64,000 bases of DNA from CAZOVB01 sp964583095 (GCA_964583095.1 CAZOVB010000024.1:3394-67393), one strand, 5' to 3'. Positions 24,329 to 33,048 are shown, counted from the stretch's first letter. Translations and numbers: made by a program. The notes: a model not told the origin generated them from the sequence alone.

Positions 24329-24589
24329 TTAAAAATTGACGGTGAAATATGGATGACCCTCGTCAAGGGTGCCATCAACCTTATCAAGGCAGAACGCCGA
24401 GTAATCGCCGGTGGGGAGACCTTCGTCATCGAGTTCCTCGGGAACCCATTCCTTGACAAAATCAAAAATCGGGATAACCTCATCCGTTTCCATCAGGCAA
24501 ACAGCGGGGTTGTCATCGAGGTGTTCTTCGGGGATCTGCTTCAACATCTCAAGAAGTTTGCGGTACGTTAGTTTGTTGTCATTTTTCAT
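24329..24589 (-). CDS. Unknown acidic protein, 86 aa, leaderless
   Basis: MKNDNKLTYRKLLEMLKQIP followed by EEHLDDNPAVCLMETDEVIP. This helix-then-strand pattern resembles many small proteins that start with 'TYxELLexLkxL'. The P promoter is at 24594-24620. Confidence 0.75.
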   Translation of the reverse strand: MKNDNKLTYRKLLEMLKQIPEEHLDDNPAVCLMETDEVIPIFDFVKEWVPEELDDEGLPTGDYSAFCLDKVDGTLDEGHPYFTVNF

Positions 24590-24621
24590 ACTCAATATAT
24601 TACTTGTCTTTTGTCGCCGGG

Positions 24622-24651
24622 GTAAAAGAAAAACCGCCCCTTTCGAGGCGG
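24622..24651 (-). terminator. Intrinsic terminator
   Basis: ACCGCC, loop with GAAA, GGCGGT, then TTTTCTTTT on the minus strand. Ends the ParB-like gene. Confidence 0.85.
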
Positions 24652-24684
24652 TCATTCAGTGTTAGGGTGTTGGGACTTTGAGAC

Positions 24685-25635
24685 TTACTCGGCTTCGGCA
24701 GCCCGACGATCCGCAGCGTTGAAGATGCCGCCTTGGATACCAACCTTGCCCTTGACGTAGCGCAGGATGTCCTTAGCGAACTTGACATCGCGAGGCGAGG
24801 AGGTCTCGTCTTCGATGATGGCGTTGAGATCCTTGCGGAACTCGGTCATCGAGCGACCAACTTGCTTCTTGCCATTGCCATCGCCGGTGTCCTTGTTGGC
24901 ATTCGCAGCAGCGCGGGTGCCTTCAGTAACAGCCGTCGAGTCGAGCGTGCCATCGTCCTTCTTCGCCTGCTCGATGACTTGCTTACGCTGATCATCGTTG
25001 AGGCTTGCAAGGTCCATCGCCTTCTGTTGGGCGAGCTTGCCTTCGTGGACAAGACGGCGGGTCTCATCATCGAGATCCATCAGCAGCAGCATACGGCTGA
25101 CCCAGGCTCCGCCGCAGTTGAACCGCTTGGCAACTTCATCGTTGCTCATGCCGTGATCGTCCTTCAGACGCTTCATGAGGTAGGCTCGGTCGATGGGAGA
25201 AAGACCCTTCTTCTTGTCGTTCTCATCGATGGCGGCGAACAGAGCTTCCTTATCGTCCTTGTTGACGATGTTAACGGACAGACGGAAAACGCCAGCCTTC
25301 TTGTCGAAGTTGGGGCAGTTGCTTTCAGCAGCAAGAGCCTTCAACTCATCATCGCCGTTGATCTTGATCGCAGCAGCCAGGCGGTGTTCGCCAGCGATCA
25401 GTTCGAGATCTTCGGTCAGCTTGCCGTCATCGCCGACCGTTCGGCGTGCAACGACTGCCGTCAGCTGCCCCTCGGTGACCATCAGCTGTGCGAGGTTGTC
25501 GATGTGCGTCGAATTGCGCTGTTCCCAACGCGCTCGCAGTGCGGGGTTGATGCTGATCGCATCGGGGTTGACCTTGATACCGTTGTCGCCAGACTTGGCA
25601 TCGAGAGCCGTGTTCAACTTGCTTGCCATTCCCAT
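24685..25635 (-). CDS. ParB-like partition/nuclease-domain protein, 316 aa
   Basis: MGMASKLNTALDAKSGDNGI. The ParB/Srx-like core includes Q-L-M-V-T-E-G-Q-L-T-A-V-V-A-R-R and the G-E-H-R-L-A-A-A motif (box II-type), then a KorB/ParB helix-turn-helix (SNDEVAKRFNCGGAWVSRML). ParB proteins bind centromere-like sites and act as CTP switches. No ParA is visible in the window; it may regulate copy partition or transcription. SD AAAGGA. Confidence 0.85.
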   Translation of the reverse strand: MGMASKLNTALDAKSGDNGIKVNPDAISINPALRARWEQRNSTHIDNLAQLMVTEGQLTAVVARRTVGDDGKLTEDLELIAGEHRLAAAIKINGDDELKALAAESNCPNFDKKAGVFRLSVNIVNKDDKEALFAAIDENDKKKGLSPIDRAYLMKRLKDDHGMSNDEVAKRFNCGGAWVSRMLLLMDLDDETRRLVHEGKLAQQKAMDLASLNDDQRKQVIEQAKKDDGTLDSTAVTEGTRAAANANKDTGDGNGKKQVGRSMTEFRKDLNAIIEDETSSPRDVKFAKDILRYVKGKVGIQGGIFNAADRRAAEAE

Positions 25636-25732
25636 GATGAATTTTCCTTTCGAGGATTGAGGTAGGTGGGGAAGTTCGCTTGTGCTTAAAATATCAAAAT
25701 CACATTGTCGCCGGAGGTTTGCAGAGATGAGG

Positions 25733-25779
25733 TAATAAAAAAACCGCCCCTGGATGCTCGGGGCATCAACAGGGGCAGC
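25733..25779 (-). terminator. Intrinsic terminator
   Basis: GCCCCTGTTGATGC, loop, GCATCCAGGGGC, then GGTTTTTTTATT on the minus strand. Ends the 25849-26850 gene. Confidence 0.8.
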
Positions 25780-25848
25780 TTCCGGGGGCGATGTTGTATG
25801 TCTGTACCTTAGCCAAACACCAATCACATGTCAACTAACTACTTGTGG

Positions 25849-26850
25849 TTATTTGGCAAAGACTTTCTTCTTGAGCTTGATCGTCTCTCGACCGAGTTTC
25901 CGCTTGAGGGTCGTGCCAGATCTCCATGCATTCCATGCGTCGATACATGCGAGCCGCATGTCATCTCCAGGGATCGCATCTTTGTACGATCCGCCACCGC
26001 GACCTGCGTTAACCGAGTGCTTCATGAGGAATTCTCGGAGTTTCCAACGAGGGTCATCGACCTTGAGTTCTGCTCCGACCGCAACAGCGATCCAGAACTT
26101 CCTCGAATCGCCTTCCGCCTTGCGCATCGTCTCGAACATTGCCTTAAAGACAGGGGATCGATGGAGATGGCGATAGTCCGGCTTGGAGACATCCTTGATC
26201 AGATGACCGACCTTGAGGCAGAGGTCATACCAATCGTTCTTCATCAAGTGGGCGAGTTCGTCGGGGCTATGCTCGCTGACCTTGGCGAATCCCCAGAGCC
26301 AAGTAGAAAGACCTTGGGAGATCCTCTTCAACGTTTGTTTGTTGAAGTCTGCATAGGCAGCAGTACCGTAGAGGATCGAGTCAATGACGTTGGCTCGACT
26401 TCGAGCCTTGCCGCGGTCGATGGTAGCGTAGAGTTTACGCATGTCATCTTCGGTCTTCGCCTTGTAATGGAAGTACCGGATCTTCGGACGGTAGTTGGGA
26501 TTTTCTTCGTAGTAGACGCGAGCCCAGCAAGTGTGCTGACCGTTCATGCGGTAACAAACGCCGTCGTACTCGCAAACGATGATCGTCGCTTGTTCAGCAA
26601 GGAACGCTCCTTGACGCATGGCATCGAGGAGTTTGGCAACATGCTTTGAGTCAAGGGATCTGTCTGCCGAGAACTCCTCATGTTCAAGGATGCTTTCAGC
26701 GAACTTGAAAGTGAAAGGTACGGCCTCGTCTTTGACGAGTTTGATTCCCTCGAACTGTCCTATTTCAGCAACGTCATCGATTGCTGTCATCTTCGAGACT
26801 TTGGGTTTCTTGGACGAATGAATATCTTCCGCGGATTTCTTTCTTGGCAT
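25849..26850 (-). CDS. DGQHR/ParB-like protein, 333 aa
   Basis: MPRKKSAEDIHSSKKPKVSK. The N-terminal domain contains M-N-G-Q-H-T-C-W-A-R, a variant of the [D/N]-G-Q-H-R motif of DndB/ParB-like proteins. It also has F-S-A-D-R-S-L-D-S-K-H-V-A-K-L-L, typical of that fold. The C-terminal part is helical and ends in a basic tail. DGQHR proteins are linked to DNA-binding or modification systems. The promoter is weak (CCGGAAACAA element without a clear TATA). Confidence 0.65.
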   Translation of the reverse strand: MPRKKSAEDIHSSKKPKVSKMTAIDDVAEIGQFEGIKLVKDEAVPFTFKFAESILEHEEFSADRSLDSKHVAKLLDAMRQGAFLAEQATIIVCEYDGVCYRMNGQHTCWARVYYEENPNYRPKIRYFHYKAKTEDDMRKLYATIDRGKARSRANVIDSILYGTAAYADFNKQTLKRISQGLSTWLWGFAKVSEHSPDELAHLMKNDWYDLCLKVGHLIKDVSKPDYRHLHRSPVFKAMFETMRKAEGDSRKFWIAVAVGAELKVDDPRWKLREFLMKHSVNAGRGGGSYKDAIPGDDMRLACIDAWNAWRSGTTLKRKLGRETIKLKKKVFAK

Positions 26851-26896
26851 AATCTTGGTATTCCCTGATTAATTGTTTCCGGAGACTTGGTGAGAC

Positions 26897-27643
26897 TCAG
26901 CCTTGGATCTCAGAAATGATGATCTTGTCCGAGTAGACGATGATGTTGAACGCCCCCTTGTTGTCAGAACCAAAGATGGCATCGAGAGTCCGCTTGCCGA
27001 TGCGCAATCGCCCATCGCTGTTAACGGTGTAAGACGAAACGGCGAGATCTCCGTCGCTGTTCGCCGTATGGGGTTGCAGTTCGGCTTGTCCATTGTCGTT
27101 TTCAAAGACATGGATCTTGCGGCCAGGGTAGCATTGCAACTGCTGAAGTTCAGTGCGACCAACATTCAGTCGCCCTTCAGCATCCGTTACGTCCCGAGTC
27201 TGACCAGCAGGATCGGCAGACCCCGTAGCAGTCGCCGTGGCAACCGCAGCAGCAACAGCGGACGCAGCCGTGGGATCAGCAACCGTCGTTGCCGCAGGGG
27301 AAGTGTTGGGCGACGGCAACGTGTTGTCGTTGTCATCATCGCCGTCGTTGTCGGTGTCGGCGTCAGCGAGACGTTGGATGTCGGGGAGGATGTCTGCGCC
27401 GATGGGGTGGTAGAGGTGGGCTTGTCGGCCGCCAGGAGCAGAGATCAGTGTACGGTCGTAGCCTTGGGTCTGAAGCCATGACCATTGGGTATGGACGGCA
27501 GACTTGAGGTGGCTATGAACTTCGGTCGTAGTCCCTCGCTTGAGACCCTGTTGGGTGATATCGAAGGCGGTGAAGTTCTTTTCCTCATCCACATATTCTT
27601 GGATGATGTCTGCGATGGCTTGAGCGTTTGCTGCTGTACACAT
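26897..27643 (-). CDS. Two-domain unknown protein, 248 aa
   Basis: The N-terminal 85 residues look like a winged helix or helical DNA-binding domain (TAANAQAIADIIQEYVDEEK). A low-complexity Asp/Asn and Ala/Thr linker (DADTDNDGDDDNDNT...) separates it from a beta-rich C-terminal domain of about 90 residues with a repeated N-S-D-G-x-L motif. SD AAAGGA; P near 27664-27692. Confidence 0.75.
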   Translation of the reverse strand: MCTAANAQAIADIIQEYVDEEKNFTAFDITQQGLKRGTTTEVHSHLKSAVHTQWSWLQTQGYDRTLISAPGGRQAHLYHPIGADILPDIQRLADADTDNDGDDDNDNTLPSPNTSPAATTVADPTAASAVAAAVATATATGSADPAGQTRDVTDAEGRLNVGRTELQQLQCYPGRKIHVFENDNGQAELQPHTANSDGDLAVSSYTVNSDGRLRIGKRTLDAIFGSDNKGAFNIIVYSDKIIISEIQG

Positions 27644-27697
27644 GATGTTGTGTCCTTTCGTTGGTCAATATATCAAATTTCTTTTATCGCCGGAGGT

Positions 27698-28039
27698 TTA
27701 CAGTTGAACGCCGATCTTCTTCAACTCGGCATAGATGCTGTTCTCGATAACGTTACAGATCTCTTCAAAGTCGAGTTCCACCTTGTCATCCTTGTACTCC
27801 GCAGGTTCGACCAGTTCGCCGATCTGTTCGCTGAGGATCTCTCGCCAATCGGGAGCGTTGTCGCCGATAGGTAGTCCCTCATTGTTGATGGATACAACAT
27901 CAACTTTCTTTTCCCCCTTTGGTGTAACGGATGTACTGGTCCCAATTATAATGTCACCCTCAAGCACTTCATGGGCAAATTTGTGAGCATCCAGATGAAT
28001 TGTCATCTTGGGGGTCGTTGTGACGGTAGGGATTTTCAT
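27698..28039 (-). CDS. Unknown acidic protein, 113 aa
   Basis: MKIPTVTTTPKMTIHLDAHK. Its ATG overlaps the stop of the 28036-28341 gene (ATGA), so the two form a coupled pair. Confidence 0.75.
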   Translation of the reverse strand: MKIPTVTTTPKMTIHLDAHKFAHEVLEGDIIIGTSTSVTPKGEKKVDVVSINNEGLPIGDNAPDWREILSEQIGELVEPAEYKDDKVELDFEEICNVIENSIYAELKKIGVQL

Positions 28040-28341
28040 TTGATCGGAACCTCGTGACTGTTCATCCAAGTAGGGATAAGGCTGCTGGGCTCCAGCAGCC
28101 ATTTCTCAGCGCCAAAAACAATATCGTTCTTGCCTTGAGAGATAACCTCGAAGCTGCCACCCATCAGGATGCCCTCAATCTGACCTTTCTTGCCGAAGCC
28201 TCTCCACATGATGGGAGACATTTCGTCGTTAACAAAGGCCTTGTAGACATCGAGGCGTTGTGCAGCGTTCATCTTGGTCAACTGACTCTTGGTGAACTTG
28301 AAATGCTTGACGATTTCGAATCTGGGGTTATTGTACTTCAT
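28036..28341 (-). CDS. Unknown protein, 101 aa, leaderless
   Basis: MKYNNPRFEIVKHFKFTKSQ, helical and basic at the N-terminus with a beta segment (GILMGGSFEVISQG). First gene of a coupled pair; leaderless P at 28346-28372. Confidence 0.75.
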   Translation of the reverse strand: MKYNNPRFEIVKHFKFTKSQLTKMNAAQRLDVYKAFVNDEMSPIMWRGFGKKGQIEGILMGGSFEVISQGKNDIVFGAEKWLLEPSSLIPTWMNSHEVPIK

Positions 28342-28388
28342 GGGCAATATATTTATCCTCAAATGTCGCCGGGGTATAAGTCTGGATC

Positions 28389-29120
28389 TCAAACAAAGAG
28401 TTGAGAAATATCCCTGCGGTTGTTCTCGGATACCGCATTACACAAAAGTAGAAAATAATCTTTATCTAAAGGGCCTCTCATCATATTTATGTCCTTATGC
28501 ACCCATCTAACGTTGCCCTTAATATATCCCTTGTTGTTGTCGATTCTGTCTAGTGAAGCTGTCGTCTCATGCCTCACATATACTCTGCCAAATTTAATAG
28601 GCATGTTTGTTACTGAGCATTTCGCATCTTGATCTTCAAACAATGACCAAAGATACTCTATTGTAACATCAAATTCTAGCTTTCTTCTTTTTGCTCCCAC
28701 CTTTATCTCGTTATACCTGCAAGATCCAAGCTCTCCGCATCCTGAAAAGGCGTGATTTTTATTACCAGAAACATTTAATCTGTTAGAAGAATGACATCCA
28801 CAAGAAATGTACTTGCCATCTTTTAACGAGTCGCATCTAACATTTTTCTCTTTTCCACAATCGCACTGACAGGTGGCATACTTCCTTCTTCCAGACAAAT
28901 CTACTGAACTTACGGTCAACATGCCAAATCTTTTATTTAACAATTCTTCATAAACTCGTCCATGATTGAATTTGGAGCAATCTAAGTCATATTCTGCTAC
29001 CAGTTTTCTAAAACGAGAACGGGGTATATTCAGGAACATGCAAGCTTTTCTTTCGCTTTTAGAAACGCTTATAGAATTTTCAATCTCTTCTCTGCTAGGA
29101 ACTCTGTCTGATGTTTTCAT
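28389..29120 (-). CDS. HNH homing-type endonuclease, 243 aa
   Basis: An N-terminal helix-turn-helix segment precedes a zinc-type module with C-Q-C-D-C-G and C-G-C-H, and then S-L-D-R-I-D-N-N-K-G-Y-I-K-G-N-V-R-W-V-H-K-D-I-N, a typical phage HNH homing core. AT-rich compared with neighbours and not preceded by a P promoter, so it is probably a mobile insertion. Confidence 0.85.
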   Translation of the reverse strand: MKTSDRVPSREEIENSISVSKSERKACMFLNIPRSRFRKLVAEYDLDCSKFNHGRVYEELLNKRFGMLTVSSVDLSGRRKYATCQCDCGKEKNVRCDSLKDGKYISCGCHSSNRLNVSGNKNHAFSGCGELGSCRYNEIKVGAKRRKLEFDVTIEYLWSLFEDQDAKCSVTNMPIKFGRVYVRHETTASLDRIDNNKGYIKGNVRWVHKDINMMRGPLDKDYFLLLCNAVSENNRRDISQLFV

Positions 29121-29160
29121 ATCTACTATTAGAGATATGAGATAAAATTCCTTTAACTAC

Positions 29161-29751
29161 TTATGGAGATTGGAATTCATAAACTGTTACATTTAATCCT
29201 TCATCTACCCAGATTTCCCTAATCATTTCCGATATAACTTGGAAGTTACCTCCCGCCAATTCAGATCCAAAACGAGGGCAATGGATCTCAGGCTTCTCGT
29301 TAGCCTCAAGAGCATTCGCCGCAACAGTCTGCATCGACTTAGCCAAAGCCCCATAACGAATCGGCGGGCGACCAGACTCATCCATGCCGGTCACTTGGTG
29401 CTGACCAATCATGTTGGCAACAGTAACGTCAACCTCTTTAACCTTGACAAACTGGACTTGTCCGAGTTTAAAGCCGCCGAAGGTCTTGATACCAAGATTC
29501 ATGCCAGATGCGAGATCAGCAAAGTCTCGCTCAGCTTCAGCAGAGTAGACACCCAGATGTTTTCCCCACAACTGGTATGCTTGCTTGGGTCCGAAGCCGA
29601 GAGTTTTGTTCAGGGCAACAACGAAACCAGATCCCCATTTGCCGATGTTGTTACAGACATGTGGGATAACGACAGGGTTCTTGCCTTGCTGACGGCGCTG
29701 GATTGCACCCTTGATGGCGTCGCCTTGTAGATGTGTGTATGTTCCACTCAT
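29161..29751 (-). CDS. Macro-domain protein (ADP-ribose binding or hydrolysing), 196 aa
   Basis: The blocks T-H-L-Q-G-D-A-I (residues 6-13), V-V-I-P-H-V-C-N-N-I-G-K-W-G-S-G-F-V (27-44), V-A-N-M-I-G-Q (mid) and P-R-F-G-S-E-L-A-G-G-N near the end match macrodomains of the ADP-ribose-1''-phosphate/ADP-ribosyl hydrolase type. They place Asn-Asn and Gly loops where ADP-ribose binds. A PARP lies 3.4 kb away, so this could remove ADP-ribose or sense it. Its ATG overlaps the stop of the next gene upstream (ATGA). Confidence 0.85.
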   Translation of the reverse strand: MSGTYTHLQGDAIKGAIQRRQQGKNPVVIPHVCNNIGKWGSGFVVALNKTLGFGPKQAYQLWGKHLGVYSAEAERDFADLASGMNLGIKTFGGFKLGQVQFVKVKEVDVTVANMIGQHQVTGMDESGRPPIRYGALAKSMQTVAANALEANEKPEIHCPRFGSELAGGNFQVISEMIREIWVDEGLNVTVYEFQSP

Positions 29752-29939
29752 ATCTCATTTACCTCGATGGATTCGGTGTTAGGGTCTTCCCAGATCAACT
29801 GCGGCTGAACATTCAAACCAGCCTGTTGCAGCGTAAGATTGATCGCGTTGATGATGATTTCTGACTGTTTGATATCAGGCAGAGGCGTATCAACAGCATC
29901 AAAAACAAGTTTCATGTTATTAACGGTGATCTGTTTCAT
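29748..29939 (-). CDS. Unknown protein, 63 aa, leaderless
   Basis: MKQITVNNMKLVFDAVDTPL, acidic and mixed alpha/beta. First gene of the unit containing the macro-domain gene (ATGA overlap). P at 29944-29970. Confidence 0.75.
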   Translation of the reverse strand: MKQITVNNMKLVFDAVDTPLPDIKQSEIIINAINLTLQQAGLNVQPQLIWEDPNTESIEVNEI

Positions 29940-29953
29940 AGCCAATATATTAA

Positions 29954-31225
29954 CTATTGACTGTCGCCGGGGGACTCTGCTACTTTACAAGCCGCAGTGA
30001 CGGCTTCGGTGGTGACGCCCGAGATCGCTCGGAGGAACGCCGCCGTCTTCTCCGATTGATGTCCAAGCATCTCGTTACGCTCAAAGTCCGAAGTGTTAAA
30101 CGCTTCAGCTTCGACCCCATAGTCGGTGTTACCAATCGCATCTTTAAGCATCCCTGCAAAGGCGGAAACAAACGCATTCTGTTCATTGATCTCGCGGGCA
30201 AGAATATCGAGATCATGCGTTTTCCAAAACTCTCCCTCATCGTCAACCGTGACGATGAAACCAAGCTCGCTTGCGTGTTCGAGCATCGCGCAAACAGACA
30301 AGTGAGCCTTGATGAAATTGTCCAAACCGCCGTATTCAGATTGAACGGCATAGTGGGTCTTACAGAAACCAGTCCACCCTCGATAACCCTTATTGACATG
30401 CCGCTTACCAGCGACCAGCGCTTTAAGAGCAATCTTGAACGAACGACTGTTAACGATCTCGCGAGCCTCATCGACAGAGCAAGTGAACTCCAAGACCAAT
30501 GAATTCTCGTTACCGTAGTAACCGCACCGCTCGGGGTCAACAAACGTAATGACCGCAACAGTATCATCCCACCCCTTGCGATGGCTAAGATACTTCGTGC
30601 GAGCCTCGCCGACCTCAACAAGGGTTCTCTCCCATCGATCCGCAGTCTGAATCTTGTGCCAATGCTGCGAAACGAAAGAAGGCGTAGAAGAACTGTGACC
30701 GCTGTGGTAAGACCAGGACTTGCGTCGAGTTTTACGCAACTTAAAGCGTTTCATGAAGTCTTTGATGATCTTCGTAGACTCTTTGTTGTACTTGTGGAAA
30801 GAAGATTTGTTATCGAGACACATTGCCCAACTCGGCAGGAACGGAGCTCGATTCGTTTTCTCGCTAACAACCAGTTCGGTGGGTTCCCAAACATGATCCT
30901 CGAATTCCGATACCCCAAAAATAAACGGTTCGCAGCCATCGGCAACATGGACATCGATCATCGCCGAACGTTTAGGATGGTCAGATCCAGTAGTGCCGGG
31001 CTTCCAAGGATTGTCAACGTATCGCTTGGCTTGAATACATCGCCAGCGATTGGCATCATCGTACTTGTCGTAATCGGTTTCGTTGCCCTCGAAGCAATGG
31101 ATCTCGCCTGTATCGATGACAGGCAGAGTCGATGCAAACTCGTGGAGTCTGCGGAGTTGCTTGACGGCGTAGTCCCATGACCAGCCAGCAGGAATCGTCG
31201 ATTTGTATTGTACAGTCAGTCCCAT
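29954..31225 (-). CDS. Unknown large protein, 423 aa
   Basis: MGLTVQYKSTIPAGWSWDYA. Soluble, Trp- and His-rich, with a basic middle (FKLRKTRRKSWSYHSGHSSS) and an acidic helical C-terminal quarter. No family recognised. The stop is within the next P promoter (ESPGDSQ end). Confidence 0.8.
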   Translation of the reverse strand: MGLTVQYKSTIPAGWSWDYAVKQLRRLHEFASTLPVIDTGEIHCFEGNETDYDKYDDANRWRCIQAKRYVDNPWKPGTTGSDHPKRSAMIDVHVADGCEPFIFGVSEFEDHVWEPTELVVSEKTNRAPFLPSWAMCLDNKSSFHKYNKESTKIIKDFMKRFKLRKTRRKSWSYHSGHSSSTPSFVSQHWHKIQTADRWERTLVEVGEARTKYLSHRKGWDDTVAVITFVDPERCGYYGNENSLVLEFTCSVDEAREIVNSRSFKIALKALVAGKRHVNKGYRGWTGFCKTHYAVQSEYGGLDNFIKAHLSVCAMLEHASELGFIVTVDDEGEFWKTHDLDILAREINEQNAFVSAFAGMLKDAIGNTDYGVEAEAFNTSDFERNEMLGHQSEKTAAFLRAISGVTTEAVTAACKVAESPGDSQ

Positions 31226-31287
31226 GTTTATTTCCCGTTGTTGAGGTTTTCCAACCAATATATTGCTTATTGGCTGTCGCCGGGGTA

Positions 31288-31767
31288 TTAGACAGGTTGA
31301 CGGCTTAGAACTCGAACAGCGTCGCAGTTCCTGTAGGGAAACCATTCGAGGGCTTCTGCTTTGCTTCTATGCATCTCTGTATTGCATGCAGGCTTGATGA
31401 CATGATACTCAGCACAAGGGAAGATGTCCATCAGACCCTCTACCGTATTCAATACGCATGCCTCAATATTAACACCGCAGATGTACATCTTGCTGGGTTT
31501 AAAAGAGTCCTGAGCAAACATGTTCGCAAGCTCTTGAGATCCATCGTTGTACTCTTTGAACACAAACGAGAACTTGTCATAACCTTCGACAGCATCAAGC
31601 AGAGGCTGGATGGTATCTTGATAACCTCTGAACTCCACAATGTAGATGGGCATGCTCAGTCGTCTGGCTCTGTGGATCTGATTAACACAAGCGTTGATCG
31701 TTCTCTTGCAACGCTTTGCAGACCAGAAGCCTTTCTGCATGTCAATGATGATTAGAGCTTCAGTCAT
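31288..31767 (-). CDS. Isochorismatase-fold cysteine hydrolase, nicotinamidase-like, 159 aa
   Basis: MTEALIIIDMQKGF has catalytic Asp9 in the D-M-Q motif. Lys71 (FKEYNDGS) and Cys104 (C-G-V-N-I-E-A-C-V) complete the Asp-Lys-Cys triad with the cis-peptide motif. Related enzymes hydrolyse nicotinamide, isochorismate or similar amides. Given the PARP gene nearby, nicotinamide is the attractive substrate, because PARP releases it; that is inference. The ATG overlaps the stop of the RMF-like gene. Confidence 0.8.
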   Translation of the reverse strand: MTEALIIIDMQKGFWSAKRCKRTINACVNQIHRARRLSMPIYIVEFRGYQDTIQPLLDAVEGYDKFSFVFKEYNDGSQELANMFAQDSFKPSKMYICGVNIEACVLNTVEGLMDIFPCAEYHVIKPACNTEMHRSKAEALEWFPYRNCDAVRVLSRQPV

Positions 31768-31931
31768 TTCTTTTTCTTCGCGTAAAGATCTCGACAGCCC
31801 ATCTCAGCTGCATGCCAACCCGAATCCCACCAATCAGCCTTGTTGTCATGAGGATAATCATAAGGGTTCGTATCGCTGTGATCGTGATACGCTTTCCAAC
31901 CTCGTTGCCATGCTTTTGTGTATTGGTTCAT
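31764..31931 (-). CDS. Ribosome-modulation-factor-like small protein, 55 aa
   Basis: MNQYTKAWQRGWKAYHDHSD contains A-W-Q-R-G-W-K-A-Y, N-P-Y and later W-W-D-S-G-W-H-A-A-E. This A-x-x-x-G...P-Y...W-x-x-G-W-x-x-G pattern is that of RMF-type proteins. Family members bind ribosomes and promote dimerisation in slow growth. Both ends overlap neighbours by ATGA, so it is part of a coupled operon. Confidence 0.65.
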   Translation of the reverse strand: MNQYTKAWQRGWKAYHDHSDTNPYDYPHDNKADWWDSGWHAAEMGCRDLYAKKKK

Positions 31932-32134
31932 GACTTTCCTCTCTGTCGAGTAAGATGTCTGATTGCTCCATCAACTGTAACACATTCTGTCACAGCTACG
32001 CCATCTTTGACAGCAACAACCGAGGAGTGGAGTTTGATGAATCGATGACCTTCCCATGTTCTACGATGGTAGGTGGGATCTCGATACTCAACTCCCCAAG
32101 GGCTTGTGATGACTTCTTTGGGAGCAAGGCTCAT
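31928..32134 (-). CDS. Unknown protein, 68 aa
   Basis: MSLAPKEVITSPWGVEYRDP, beta-rich. Coupled to both neighbours by ATGA overlaps. Confidence 0.75.
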   Translation of the reverse strand: MSLAPKEVITSPWGVEYRDPTYHRRTWEGHRFIKLHSSVVAVKDGVAVTECVTVDGAIRHLTRQRGKS

Positions 32135-32466
32135 TTGATCCTCTCAAGTTCTTCTTCGGTCATGCCTTCAGTGCCGTACTCTTCTGGAGTTTGTCCTGCA
32201 TTCTCGGCTCGACCGTTATCAGCATTCCAAAAGACAACATTGCCATCGTTGTCAACACCGAGAACTTCTCCGTCATCAGGCTCTTCATCCCCAATAGGAA
32301 AATGTTTTTGAGCCTCACCGCATAGAGATTCTACGCCAGAGACTGTAAATCTCGGAATATCGAGGTTACTGGTGTAACCCTTCTCGACCATGCCCGCGAT
32401 ATGACGGAGCATGTCCGCAAGTTCATCTTCGGTCTTAGCATCAGAATGGATTTCGATTGAGAGCAT
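32131..32466 (-). CDS. Unknown acidic protein, 111 aa
   Basis: MLSIEIHSDAKTEDELADML. A strand-helix N-terminus as in many small phage proteins, then an acidic linker. Coupled to the following gene. Confidence 0.75.
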   Translation of the reverse strand: MLSIEIHSDAKTEDELADMLRHIAGMVEKGYTSNLDIPRFTVSGVESLCGEAQKHFPIGDEEPDDGEVLGVDNDGNVVFWNADNGRAENAGQTPEEYGTEGMTEEELERIK

Positions 32467-32479
32467 GTTGCCTTTCGGG

Positions 32480-32710
32480 TTAAAGTAACTGTTTTCGCAC
32501 CAAATTCAACCGTCCATCTTCAGTATTCCCTTCAACGTCATCCAATTGGAAGTCTTCGATTTCAAAGAGAACGCCATCAAGATTAAGCTGCTCGATGGAT
32601 TGATCAACAAAGATCTCTCCGCCATCCCCGTCATCAATCAGCAATCCGCCGATGACGCCAGTTCGAGCAGGGATGGAAAGGCGAGACAATTGAATGGGTT
32701 TGATGTTCAT
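32480..32710 (-). CDS. Unknown acidic protein, 76 aa
   Basis: MNIKPIQLSRLSIPARTGVI with acidic strands (DDGDGGEIFVDQ). SD GAAAGAAG, no canonical promoter of its own. First gene of the 31288-32710 operon. Confidence 0.75.
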   Translation of the reverse strand: MNIKPIQLSRLSIPARTGVIGGLLIDDGDGGEIFVDQSIEQLNLDGVLFEIEDFQLDDVEGNTEDGRLNLVRKQLL

Positions 32711-32730
32711 AACTTCTTTCGGTGTAAGGA

Positions 32731-32760
32731 GAAAGAAAAGAACCGATCTTCATCGGCTCT
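32731..32760 (-). terminator. Intrinsic terminator
   Basis: GAGCCGAT, loop, ATCGGTTC, then TTTTCTTT on the minus strand. Separates the operon at 31288-32710 from the unit upstream. Confidence 0.75.
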
Positions 32761-32782
32761 GATCGATAGTTCGGTGTTAGGC

Positions 32783-33048
32783 TTACGCCTCGACCTTGAC
32801 GAGCTTGTCGGGACGCCGACCGCGGACGGTACGGATCTTAGCGCCGGCATCGCGAGCGTAGGCGATCAGCGTGACAGACGAAACATCGACGCCTTCGGGG
32901 AACAGCTTCTTGCTGCGGTACGAAGCCAGTTCGGAGCCGCTGTCGGCAGCCAGTATCTTCGATGCCATTGCACCGCCGTGATCCTTGACGAGCTTGATTG
33001 CGTGACGACGCTTGTTGCCGGTGAGAGTGGAGGGCGCGAACGCGCCAT
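32783..33048 (-). pseudogene. Small basic protein gene with a frame change near its start
   Basis: The frame ending at 32783 encodes T-L-T-G-N-K-R-R-H-A-I-K-L-V-K-D and then MASKILAADSGSELASYRSK; the part before MASK looks fully coding but has no start codon. An ATG at 33048 with SD GAAAGG and a P promoter (-10 TATATG, near 33109-33135) is in another frame. The GC palindrome GGCGCGTTCGCGCC sits at the shift point. Either a real frameshift, a sequencing error, or a 61-aa product from the inner ATG at 32968. Confidence 0.55.
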
